Origin: Micrococcales bacterium
Lineage (GTDB): Bacteria > Actinomycetota > Actinomycetes > Actinomycetales > Microbacteriaceae
DNA length: 64,000 bases
Reading direction: 5' to 3'
Assembly (NCBI GenBank): GCA_947454255.1
Contig: CANGIU010000006.1
Location: 1-64,000, forward strand
Positions 31,919 through 40,474 of the stretch are shown here, piece after piece. Position numbers and translations under genes: made by a program. Under the pieces are notes generated by a model that saw nothing but the letters and a program-made list of their open reading frames with translations, did not search any database and was not told where the DNA came from. Position 1 is the first letter of the stretch. Every line of letters begins with the position of its first letter.

Positions 31919-32983
31919 ATGCCCTATCGAATAAATAAAGCTCAACCCATAACTTGGCGGGACCCGAACACTCTGCAAATTGGGTTAGGGGCCTCGAGCA
32001 TTCAAATCCCCGAACTTACTATCGAGCAACAAAAGATAGTTGATGCTCTTTATAGCGGAGTGGTTTCAGGTCAAGAGAGTGCGATTGATTCAATCGTCAG
32101 CGCAGATATAGGGCAAACATCAAAGCTCATAGACCGTTTAGAACCAGTCTTGGAAAAGGAACCGCCTAAACAAATCGATGTATTTGGACCTTGGCAACAA
32201 TTGGCATTTGCTGAGATAGCTAGAGCTTCGCTTGACTACGAAGTAAATGGCGAAATGGTTTTAGCTGAACGTTGGCAGAGGAACATTCACATTGATCAAT
32301 TAGATAAGTCTGGCTGGTTTCTCGCCCGAGCATTATTGGCAAGTGGTATCGGAACAGTGCTCACACACGATTCAGGTAAAGTTCTCAACACTGATTTGGG
32401 AGAGCTCGGATTCCCGAAAGAAAAGCTTCACTCAAAAAGGACAATTGCAGCAGTAGAAGAACTTCAAAACTATTCCCTAACCAATACAGCGAAAGCAAGA
32501 TTGGTGTTGCTTCCCAATCCACCTAAGACAGATGTGAAGGTTTCTTTCGCGTTAGTTGTTGGGCACTTGGCTTTAGATCCGACAAAGTATTCGAGGTGGG
32601 CTAATAGAGATGTCCCTCACCTTGCAATAATTTTTGAACTGGATTCGATTGAGATAAGTCCAGTTATCCGACCAGGCATTTCAGGCTGCTTGAACTGTTA
32701 CCAACAAACCAAGATTGATGAGGATAACAACTGGCCAGTTATAGCAAGTCAATTGCTCGATTTACCTCGAATACGCGATGACAGCGCTTCCCTGCTGACA
32801 AGCAGCGGCCTTGCAGTGAAGATGATTCTTCGCTTTCTAGATATAGAGGCAGGGTTTCAGCTCAAAGATGACAACATAAATTTAGATTTAGATTTAGGGT
32901 ATCGAATCAACCAACTGGATGGATCCATTACCAGGATGAAATATGATTTTCACCCTGAATGCTCATGTCAGAGTGCAGGTTGA
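31919..32983 (+). CDS. ThiF/E1-like protein with N-terminal RiPP-recognition-like (RRE) region; TOMM cyclodehydratase C-protein-like
   Basis: WRDPNTLQIGLGASSIQIPELTIEQQKIVDAL (RRE-like), DTDLGELGFPKEKLHSKRTIAAVEEL ordering, RPGISGCLNCYQQTKIDEDNNWPVIASQL and C-terminal CSC typical of this family. Confidence 0.7.
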   Translation: MPYRINKAQPITWRDPNTLQIGLGASSIQIPELTIEQQKIVDALYSGVVSGQESAIDSIVSADIGQTSKLIDRLEPVLEKEPPKQIDVFGPWQQLAFAEIARASLDYEVNGEMVLAERWQRNIHIDQLDKSGWFLARALLASGIGTVLTHDSGKVLNTDLGELGFPKEKLHSKRTIAAVEELQNYSLTNTAKARLVLLPNPPKTDVKVSFALVVGHLALDPTKYSRWANRDVPHLAIIFELDSIEISPVIRPGISGCLNCYQQTKIDEDNNWPVIASQLLDLPRIRDDSASLLTSSGLAVKMILRFLDIEAGFQLKDDNINLDLDLGYRINQLDGSITRMKYDFHPECSCQSAG

Positions 32984-34650
32984 GCCAAAGCAATGAATCG
33001 AGATGGAGATCTAAGTCTCGAATCTGAGGAGTCTGATCGATGCCAAGTAATGTTCAGACTATCTTTGGCTCTTGTCAGAGCAACATAGAAGAGTCTTTGC
33101 TCCTCTGCTATTTGTGAATCTGATTTGGCGTAGCTAATTGGAATGTATCCTTCGTTTGCTCCAACAATAAACACGACGCGATGTTCAAGCCCTTTAGCTG
33201 CGTGAATAGTGCTTAGAGTGATGCTCTCTTTCGTTGGTTCATGCTGAGATCTAGTTCGTTCTTCTAACTCATTTGCAAAATGCTGCATGTTGGAACCTGC
33301 AGGCATCTCTTCTGCAATCTGAACGAATGAATTCAGAGCCTCCCAAATTTCTAATTCGCTTCCAGTAACTTCTGGAGCAATACTTTGCCAGCCAAGTGAA
33401 CGAGCAATAGCAGTAACGCCTTCATACATATCTCGCTGTTTGGGGCTTGCTGCTTCCGCTCTAACCAAGCGAACTGCCGACATAATCTCAGGTCTATTGA
33501 AATAGCGTTGACCACCTCGAACTTGATACTCAATCCCTGCACTACTCAAGGCGTTCTCAAGGAATTCTGATTGACTATTAATTCGATACAACACGGCTAT
33601 CTGGGATGCCTTTACACCATCACGCAAGGCGATGCTGATGCGCTCTGTTACCCAAGCGCATTCTTCATCTTTGGTTTCAAATCCCCTAAGTTCTGGCACA
33701 ACTCCACTTTGCCTAACCGCTTGGAGAGGTTCAAGGATCTGATTGCCTCTGACCCGGTTAGCTAGAGCAATAATCTCTGGAGTTGACCGGTAGTTCTGAG
33801 TCAAGTTGATTGTTGTTGCATCTGGGTACCTTGATCCAAAATTTTCTAGGAATGATGCACTTGCTCCGGTAAATGAGTAGATAGTTTGATTAGGGTCCCC
33901 AACAACGCAGATGTCAGATCGATCCCCCAACCAGGTGTCAAGAAGTTCCTGCTGGAGTGCAGATATATCCTGATACTCATCAACTGTGAAGAATCGATAT
34001 TGCTGATGAACATGACTCAACGCTCTAGGTTCAGCTTTCAGCATTCCGGTGCACAGCAGTAATACATCTTCCCAATCAACCTGTTTGGCTTTTATCTTTG
34101 CTTGTTCGTAAGCTTCCTGGATTTCATAGTTTCTAATTGGGGCTAGACCTGAAATTGCTGGACGTTCAGTTATGCGATCTAGATAATCTTCTAAGGAGAG
34201 CATGGTGTATTTACGCCATTCGATTTCCGCTGCCAAATCTCTAATGGTGTTTGGATCTAAGCGAATCTTTAGGGATTCAGCCGCGGCACCAATTGCTCTT
34301 GCTTTGGATTCCAAAACTCTTGGAGCTTCAATCCCAAAGAACTCTCGCCAAAAGTATTCAACTTGAGCAAGCGCTGCAGCGTGAAATGTCTTGGCCCCGA
34401 CAGACTGAACACCGAGGTGTCTGAGTCGTCCCCTAAGTTCACCGGCTGCCTTATTGGTATAGGTCAAAGCCATAACTTTTTGCTCGGTGTAATCGCCTCG
34501 AAGAATTCCATAGGCAATACGGTGAGTGATGGTTCTTGTTTTACCGGTTCCAGCTCCAGCAAGAATTACTGTTGGGCCGTGAAGTGATAGAGCAGCTTCT
34601 CGTTGCTGCTCATCTAAAGCCTCGAGGATGTCGTCTGCTTCGTATGCCAT
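32968..34650 (-). CDS. uvrD2: UvrD2-like superfamily I ATP-dependent DNA helicase
   Basis: ILAGAGTGKTRTITHRIAYG, VDEYQDIS, VVGDPNQTIYSFTGA, STIHAAKGLEH, YVALTRAKD; next to nudC as in other actinobacteria. Confidence 0.92.
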   Translation of the reverse strand: MAYEADDILEALDEQQREAALSLHGPTVILAGAGTGKTRTITHRIAYGILRGDYTEQKVMALTYTNKAAGELRGRLRHLGVQSVGAKTFHAAALAQVEYFWREFFGIEAPRVLESKARAIGAAAESLKIRLDPNTIRDLAAEIEWRKYTMLSLEDYLDRITERPAISGLAPIRNYEIQEAYEQAKIKAKQVDWEDVLLLCTGMLKAEPRALSHVHQQYRFFTVDEYQDISALQQELLDTWLGDRSDICVVGDPNQTIYSFTGASASFLENFGSRYPDATTINLTQNYRSTPEIIALANRVRGNQILEPLQAVRQSGVVPELRGFETKDEECAWVTERISIALRDGVKASQIAVLYRINSQSEFLENALSSAGIEYQVRGGQRYFNRPEIMSAVRLVRAEAASPKQRDMYEGVTAIARSLGWQSIAPEVTGSELEIWEALNSFVQIAEEMPAGSNMQHFANELEERTRSQHEPTKESITLSTIHAAKGLEHRVVFIVGANEGYIPISYAKSDSQIAEEQRLFYVALTRAKDSLNITWHRSDSSDSRLRSPSRFIALAQPAL

Positions 34651-35597
34651 TAGCGACTCTCAAGTTCTGATGCGGATTCAATGCTCTCGCCAAGCCAGTG
34701 TTCAATTAGTGCTCGTGCGATTGAAATTCTGGTAGGTAAAAGAATGTTCTTAGCTTCTGCTTTTAGCTCTGCCCGGGTAAACCATCTCAACTTAGCAATC
34801 TCTATGCCATCGGGTTTAATTTCTTCCGCATTGTTTTCTTGAGAAACTTTTGCTGTAAAGCCAAGCATTAGGGAGTATGGATATGGCCAAGCCTGCGAAC
34901 CAAGGTAAACCGGATCAGTGACCAGCAACCCACTTTCTTCAAGCATTTCTCTAACCACTGCTGACTCCAGAGACTCTGCCGCTTCAACAAATCCTGCAAG
35001 CACTGACCAACGATTCTCAGCCCAAGAACCTTGAGTTCCTAAAAGTATTCTGTCCTGATCATCAATGATGCTAACTATGACTGCAGCATCGGTTCTAGGA
35101 AATAGTTGCCTGTCTTCTTGGATGCACATTCTTGACCAACCACCCTGGGCCATTATGGTAACTGCCCCACAACTTGGACAATACTGATGAGTCTCATGCC
35201 AGTTGTGAATGGCAAGGGCTTGAGAGATTAGCGATGCATCTCTCGGAGACAACCCAGCGCCAGTTCTTCTCAGCTCATGCCAATTAGCTTCATTGGGTTC
35301 AATTGAATGGGCAGCATTATCTGAAAGCACGGAAAGCACTATCGCAGTCCCAATGGGTTGCTCGTCGGTAGCGGTTGTTGTTCTTCCTAAATAGACCCGA
35401 TATTTTCCTGCAGTTGAGTCCCCAGTGGTCAGTAACCTTAGGGCACCATCAGATACCAATGTCTTGCCATTGTGAAGAACTAAAATCCTTGTTTCTGGTT
35501 CTAACCAAAGCTGATCAAATAGCTCAGCTCTGTCTCTAGCCGTCCCGTCACGGTCGATTACCGCTTGAGCCAGAGGCAGATGCAATGGTTTGGTCAT
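34650..35597 (-). CDS. nudC: NAD+ diphosphatase (Nudix)
   Basis: Nudix box GFVEAAESLESAVVREMLEESGL and SQAWPYPYSLMLGF. Confidence 0.94.
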   Translation of the reverse strand: MTKPLHLPLAQAVIDRDGTARDRAELFDQLWLEPETRILVLHNGKTLVSDGALRLLTTGDSTAGKYRVYLGRTTTATDEQPIGTAIVLSVLSDNAAHSIEPNEANWHELRRTGAGLSPRDASLISQALAIHNWHETHQYCPSCGAVTIMAQGGWSRMCIQEDRQLFPRTDAAVIVSIIDDQDRILLGTQGSWAENRWSVLAGFVEAAESLESAVVREMLEESGLLVTDPVYLGSQAWPYPYSLMLGFTAKVSQENNAEEIKPDGIEIAKLRWFTRAELKAEAKNILLPTRISIARALIEHWLGESIESASELESR

Positions 35598-35675
35598 GAG
35601 ACTTTTCTCTTAAGGATGTGAAAGTGTGCGTGGCGATACTCAAGCAACTGGCTGTTCTTGTCTAACCTAATTTGC

Positions 35676-36743
35676 ATGGGTAAACCTTCCTTGATTTTAG
35701 CGGCGCTAGCAGCCGATGCTCTCCCTGGTGTTCGCTTTGTATCAGTCCAGGACCTCGCTGACTATCAGCCAGAGGTAAAGACCCTGGTTCTAACCACCGA
35801 TGATGGCCGCCAGGTTCTCCTAAAATCACCTAGAACTGTGTCTGCTGCCACAACTATTGGCACTGAAATCAGAGCTTTGCGGGTGCTAAAGCCTGTGTCT
35901 CTTCCTTTTCAAATCTCTGCCTTATTAGGTGAAAGCTCAGCTAATGCTGAACGTAAAGCATTCATCTTTGATTACGTAGGGGGCAGAGAAATCAACCTTG
36001 ACTCCATAAAGCCGGAAGATCCAATTGTTGCAGCAACTGCTTTGGCCATTGCAAAGATCCATTCCATCCCAACTGCACTGGTATCTGATGCTGGTTTACC
36101 TGAATATGTCCCCGCTCAAAGCGTCAAAGAAAGAGTTGCTGAATTTGATCGGGCCATGGATACCGGCAAGATTCACCGTGATTTACTCGAGCGCTGGCAA
36201 GCAGCCTTGCTTGACATCAACCTCTTCCGCTATCAGCCAACGGTCGTCCACGGAAATCTAATTAGTCAATACCTTTTGACTGATGGCATTGAAATCTCAG
36301 GAGTAACTGATTGGTCTAACCTGTCTATTGATGATCCGGCTGTGGACTTAAGTTCGCTCTATGGGGAAGCAAGCCCTGAAGTAGCTGCTGCCATAACACT
36401 CGCCTATGAGGGCTATCTGCGAGCTGATAAGAACCTCCGTCAACGTGCCAACCTTTACTTTGAACTTTCACTGGCCAGCTATCTACTGCAGACAACTGAA
36501 GCCGGAACAGAAGCTGAGATTGCTGAAGCCGAGGGGATGTTGGCAAACCTTCTTAAAGATCTACACGATGGGTTGCTTCCTTCCCTTACTCCAACTGAAT
36601 TTGCGGTGAACGCGCCAGAGGTAGTTACCCCGATCTCAGCAGCCTCAAGCTTTACCAGCCCGGTGGCAGTAGTCACTGAAAACCTAGAGATTATTGACCT
36701 TGCTCAGCAGGAAGCCCCTAAGCCTGAAGAGGACCTCTTCTAG
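35676..36743 (+). CDS. Phosphotransferase (aminoglycoside phosphotransferase/kinase fold)
   Basis: VVHGNLISQYLLTDGIEISGVTDWSNLSIDDPAVDL resembles the APH catalytic/metal loop. ATG 35676 preferred over TTG 35658 (TAACCT 8 nt upstream). Confidence 0.82.
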   Translation: MGKPSLILAALAADALPGVRFVSVQDLADYQPEVKTLVLTTDDGRQVLLKSPRTVSAATTIGTEIRALRVLKPVSLPFQISALLGESSANAERKAFIFDYVGGREINLDSIKPEDPIVAATALAIAKIHSIPTALVSDAGLPEYVPAQSVKERVAEFDRAMDTGKIHRDLLERWQAALLDINLFRYQPTVVHGNLISQYLLTDGIEISGVTDWSNLSIDDPAVDLSSLYGEASPEVAAAITLAYEGYLRADKNLRQRANLYFELSLASYLLQTTEAGTEAEIAEAEGMLANLLKDLHDGLLPSLTPTEFAVNAPEVVTPISAASSFTSPVAVVTENLEIIDLAQQEAPKPEEDLF

Positions 36744-36800
36744 TAAGGCTTATTTGATTCGCCGAATTGGCGTAATCTAGTGGTGAAAGAAAGAAGCATC

Positions 36801-37025
36801 ATGGAAATCAGAATTGGCCTTAGAAACACTCCTCGGGAGATTGCCTTCGAATCTAAGCAGACTGCTGCTGAAGTTGAGAAGCTTGCTTCCGATAGCATCA
36901 ATTCTGATTCAAAAACACTAAAGCTAGTCGATGACAAAGGTCGAATCTTTATTGTTCCTACCGATGCTTTGGCTTACGTCGAGATCGGTGCAGAAGAAGC
37001 CCGAAGAGTTGGATTTATTGCCTAA
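36801..37025 (+). CDS. DUF3107 family protein
   Basis: MEIRIGLRNTPREIAFESKQTAAEVEKLASDSIN...AYVEIGAEEARRVGFIA; start ATG 36801 with AAGAAAGAAG upstream. Confidence 0.85.
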   Translation: MEIRIGLRNTPREIAFESKQTAAEVEKLASDSINSDSKTLKLVDDKGRIFIVPTDALAYVEIGAEEARRVGFIA

Positions 37026-37297
37026 TGATTATTGAACTTGTTTTCATTCTTATTTATGGATCAATCCTTGGATTGATGGCCCCATACATTCTTCCAAGAA
37101 ATGAGAGCGTAGGAGTTCTCCTTGCTCCTGCAATCGCACTTGCTTATGGTTTTCTGTCCTGGACAATCTCAACCTGGTTTGGATTAAGCTCAAGCGACTA
37201 CTGGATTTGGATTATTTCAATGCTTGGCATGCCGGCAGCGATGATTATTGGTGTTCAGGTTATTTCTAGAAGAAGAACCACACACGAAGCTGCCTAA
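37025..37297 (+). CDS. Small membrane protein, unknown function
   Basis: 90 aa with three hydrophobic segments; TAATG overlap with DUF3107 gene. Confidence 0.7.
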   Translation: MIIELVFILIYGSILGLMAPYILPRNESVGVLLAPAIALAYGFLSWTISTWFGLSSSDYWIWIISMLGMPAAMIIGVQVISRRRTTHEAA

Positions 37298-38070
37298 GCA
37301 GTCAACCCAATAGTTTCCATCCGAGCACTGTGTGCTCCGGTTAGTTCAGAAATCAATGGCTCCAACTTGGCATATGCCGCCAGGTTGACCGTGTTCTCTT
37401 CCTCAACAGTTAGCACTTTGGTCTTTGGAACGTGAGCGAGCTTTCGGTTATCAAATGCGGCTCTTAGCTCAAGCAACACATCTCCCATCAAACGTCTCCC
37501 CCATAAAGCAAGTCTTGAACCTAGAACTGGATCTGCCGAAATGGCTTCAACCAATACTCGCTTTGCAAACTTTTCAAAAGTCTTATCTCTAAGTGCTTTT
37601 TCAACTTCAACCTGTAAATCATCATCTAATCCAGAAGCTAGTCGGAAATAGAAATCGTCAAGTAGCCCTGAAGTCAAATAGACCTTAACAATTACTTCGT
37701 ACCAATCAAGACCGGTTGTAGTTGAGTGAAAGACTGCGATTCTTTCTTTGAAAGGATTCATCTGCTCTGCAGGATCTGCACCCAATTCAGTTAGCTTCTT
37801 TGAAAGCTGACGATACTTATCAAAACTTCTAGCTGCTGCTTCAGAAAGTTCAGCTTTGAAAGCAGTGTTAGGTGAATACTTCAATGAAGCAGTCAAAATC
37901 TCAAAATTAGCTAGATGCAGGTAGGCAAGTTGACCTAGGAATGCTTTAGGTTCAGGGGTATAGGGAGCTAAGTTGATCGCCTTGGTATTGCGAGCAACCT
38001 TCTCCTCACTGCGAGGAGCGACGCTAAGTTGCTTTGCAACTCTGCGTAACCGCTTAAACCATTCGAACAC
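37294..38070 (-). CDS. Ferritin-like-fold protein (MiaE-like)
   Basis: 258 aa, mostly helical, FLGQLAYLHLANFEIL... ; position beside DEAD-box helicase is common in actinobacteria. GTG start. Confidence 0.65.
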   Translation of the reverse strand: MFEWFKRLRRVAKQLSVAPRSEEKVARNTKAINLAPYTPEPKAFLGQLAYLHLANFEILTASLKYSPNTAFKAELSEAAARSFDKYRQLSKKLTELGADPAEQMNPFKERIAVFHSTTTGLDWYEVIVKVYLTSGLLDDFYFRLASGLDDDLQVEVEKALRDKTFEKFAKRVLVEAISADPVLGSRLALWGRRLMGDVLLELRAAFDNRKLAHVPKTKVLTVEEENTVNLAAYAKLEPLISELTGAHSARMETIGLTA

Positions 38071-38134
38071 CGAACCATCTTAACCTGCTTCTGCGCAGAT
38101 AGACTTGCCCTAACAAGACAGGCGGCCAAAACTA

Positions 38135-39481
38135 TTGGATTTTTGCGACTTAGGCATCGATGCAGACATCGTTGCAGCCCTAGCAACCAGAGGCATTACC
38201 AACCCATTCCCCATTCAAGAGCAAGCCATCCCGCTAGCCCTGACCGGTCAAGACCTTATTGGTCAAGCAAAGACAGGAACAGGTAAGACTCTAGGGTTTG
38301 GGTTACCAATCCTGCAGCGACTTGGTGCGAACCCTGAACACGGTGCTAAAGCACTTGTTGTTGTGCCAACGAGAGAACTTGCTATTCAGGTGGCAGATGA
38401 TCTAACTTTGGCAGCAAGTAACCGAGGAATTCAGGTTGCAGCTATTTATGGTGGCAAATCCTACGAAGGCCAAGTCGCCCAAATTGATGCTGGAGCTCAA
38501 TTGATTGTCGGAACACCAGGAAGACTAATCGACCTCAGCAAACAAAAGAAACTAGATCTTTCCAAGATCGAGTGCATGGTGCTTGATGAAGCAGATGAAA
38601 TGTTAGATCTTGGATTCCTTCCCGATGTTGAAAGACTCTTTGCTTTCACTCCTCCAGGGAGACAGACAATGTTGTTCTCAGCTACCATGCCGGGACAAAT
38701 AGTTTCACTTGCTAGAAAATACCAAAACAAGCCTGTTCACATCAGAGTGAACGATCCTGATGAAGGCCACACCAAGGCAGACATCAAGCAGTTCTTCTAT
38801 AGAGCACACTCACTTGATAAAGATGAAGTTGTTGCCAGAATCCTCCAGGCTGAAGGCCGAGGCAAGACAGTAATTTTCACGAAGACCAAGCGTCAAGCTG
38901 CGAAGGTAGCTGAAGAACTCGTGGACCGTGGTTTCAAAGCAACCGCTTTGCACGGGGACATGTCTCAAGAAGCTCGCGAGCGTTCAATGGATGCATTCCG
39001 TTCAGGCAAGAAAGACATACTTGTTGCAACTGAAGTTGCAGCGCGTGGAATTGACGTTGATGATGTTACGCACGTTATCAACTACACAGTCCCAGAGGAC
39101 GAGAAGGCATACCTACACAGAACTGGTAGAACCGGTCGTGCAGGTAGAACTGGTATCGCAGTTACTTTCGTAGATTGGGAAGATCTCTTACGCTGGTCAA
39201 ACATTGATAAGGCTCTTGAACTTGGTGTGCCAGACCCAGTCGAGACTTACTCTTCTTCACCGCATCTTTTTACTGATCTAGATATCCCAGCCGGAACTAA
39301 AGGGCGAATTGCAGCTAGCAAACGTCCTGCTGGTTGGAAACCAGGTGACGATGAGAAGCCAAGAGGAAACTCAAGACCGAGTGGCAGGCCGAAACCACAA
39401 GGTCAGCGACCAGCGGCAGCTAAGCCTTCTGAAAACAAAAAGCCTAGAAACCGCACCCGCACATACAAGCAAGGTGACTAA
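38135..39481 (+). CDS. DEAD/DEAH-box RNA helicase with basic C-terminal tail
   Basis: AKTGTGKTLGFGLP, VLDEADEMLDLGF, SATMP, HRTGRTGRAGRTG; C-terminal R/P/K-rich tail. TTG start. Confidence 0.96.
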   Translation: MDFCDLGIDADIVAALATRGITNPFPIQEQAIPLALTGQDLIGQAKTGTGKTLGFGLPILQRLGANPEHGAKALVVVPTRELAIQVADDLTLAASNRGIQVAAIYGGKSYEGQVAQIDAGAQLIVGTPGRLIDLSKQKKLDLSKIECMVLDEADEMLDLGFLPDVERLFAFTPPGRQTMLFSATMPGQIVSLARKYQNKPVHIRVNDPDEGHTKADIKQFFYRAHSLDKDEVVARILQAEGRGKTVIFTKTKRQAAKVAEELVDRGFKATALHGDMSQEARERSMDAFRSGKKDILVATEVAARGIDVDDVTHVINYTVPEDEKAYLHRTGRTGRAGRTGIAVTFVDWEDLLRWSNIDKALELGVPDPVETYSSSPHLFTDLDIPAGTKGRIAASKRPAGWKPGDDEKPRGNSRPSGRPKPQGQRPAAAKPSENKKPRNRTRTYKQGD

Positions 39482-40408
39482 CTAAAACTGACGTGAGAGC
39501 GTTGGAGCAATCCCTGTTCCAGCAGCAATAATTCTCTTTAGCATTTCTAACTCAGTCGTATGTAATCCCAAAGGATTATGTTTTTTAGTGTTTAAACCGT
39601 GGTAGTCACTTGAACCTGTGGTTATTAGGTCAAACTCTTTGGCGAAGTCATCGAGAATAATCTTGTTTTCGGGACTTACCTCAAAGTGACTAGTTTCCAG
39701 CCCTAGCAAACCTGCTTCGGCCATTGCGATGAAATTCTCTCGGGGAAAAAATTCAGGCTGGGAGTCTTCTGAACTTGTTCTAGCCAAAGGATGAGCGATA
39801 ACAGGCACACCTCCAGCTCTTCTCACCAAAGCAATCACTTCTAACACAGATGGCGCTGAGTTAGGAACGTAATACTTGGTATTTCGCTTGCTCAAGATTC
39901 CCAGCTCTCCTGGCTTGCCCTTGAATGCTTCATCAACACTTTTCACTATCCCAAGTTCGATTAATGCCCTAGCGATATCCGGTCTTCCTAAAGTTGAACC
40001 AGATTCCGCAATGGAATCAACTAGCTCAAAAGTAAGTTCTGGATAATCCGTTGCTAGCTTTTCCACGAACTTCTTGGTTCGAATGATTCTGCTGTTCCTG
40101 TTGATGTAGAGAAGCTCCTTCAATTCCGCGTTATCTGGATCAGGGAGATATGCAAGCAAATGAACCCCAAAGGAATGCATTACTCCGTTTTCACCAAGCG
40201 TGCGACCCTCGGTTGTTATTTCGACGCCAGGGATGAAAGTTAACCCATTGGTGACTGCAAGCTCTGCCGCCTCTGCCCAACCATCCGTTCTATCGTGATC
40301 GGTTAGGGCGAAACCATCTAAGCCAGAAGACTTAATCTTGGCAACTAACTCAGAAACTGAATCTTCACCATCTGACAGACGGGAATGAATATGCAGGTCA
40401 ATCTTCAA
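39482..40408 (-). CDS. PHP domain phosphoesterase (TrpH-like)
   Basis: MKIDLHIHSRLSDGEDSVSEL, ALTDHDRTDGW, GSSDYHG; TTG start with GAGAGGG upstream. Confidence 0.93.
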   Translation of the reverse strand: MKIDLHIHSRLSDGEDSVSELVAKIKSSGLDGFALTDHDRTDGWAEAAELAVTNGLTFIPGVEITTEGRTLGENGVMHSFGVHLLAYLPDPDNAELKELLYINRNSRIIRTKKFVEKLATDYPELTFELVDSIAESGSTLGRPDIARALIELGIVKSVDEAFKGKPGELGILSKRNTKYYVPNSAPSVLEVIALVRRAGGVPVIAHPLARTSSEDSQPEFFPRENFIAMAEAGLLGLETSHFEVSPENKIILDDFAKEFDLITTGSSDYHGLNTKKHNPLGLHTTELEMLKRIIAAGTGIAPTLSRQF

Positions 40409-40474
40409 CTTTTCCCTCTCTTTACTTTCTTAAGTTATCAGTAACCACTGACCTAAAAGTGGCAGAATAAAAGC

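Noticed and set aside
35676-36743. Phosphotransferase as an antibiotic-resistance (APH) gene
   Set aside because: Only fold-level resemblance; conserved position next to nudC/uvrD2 suggests housekeeping kinase; no evidence of mobility.
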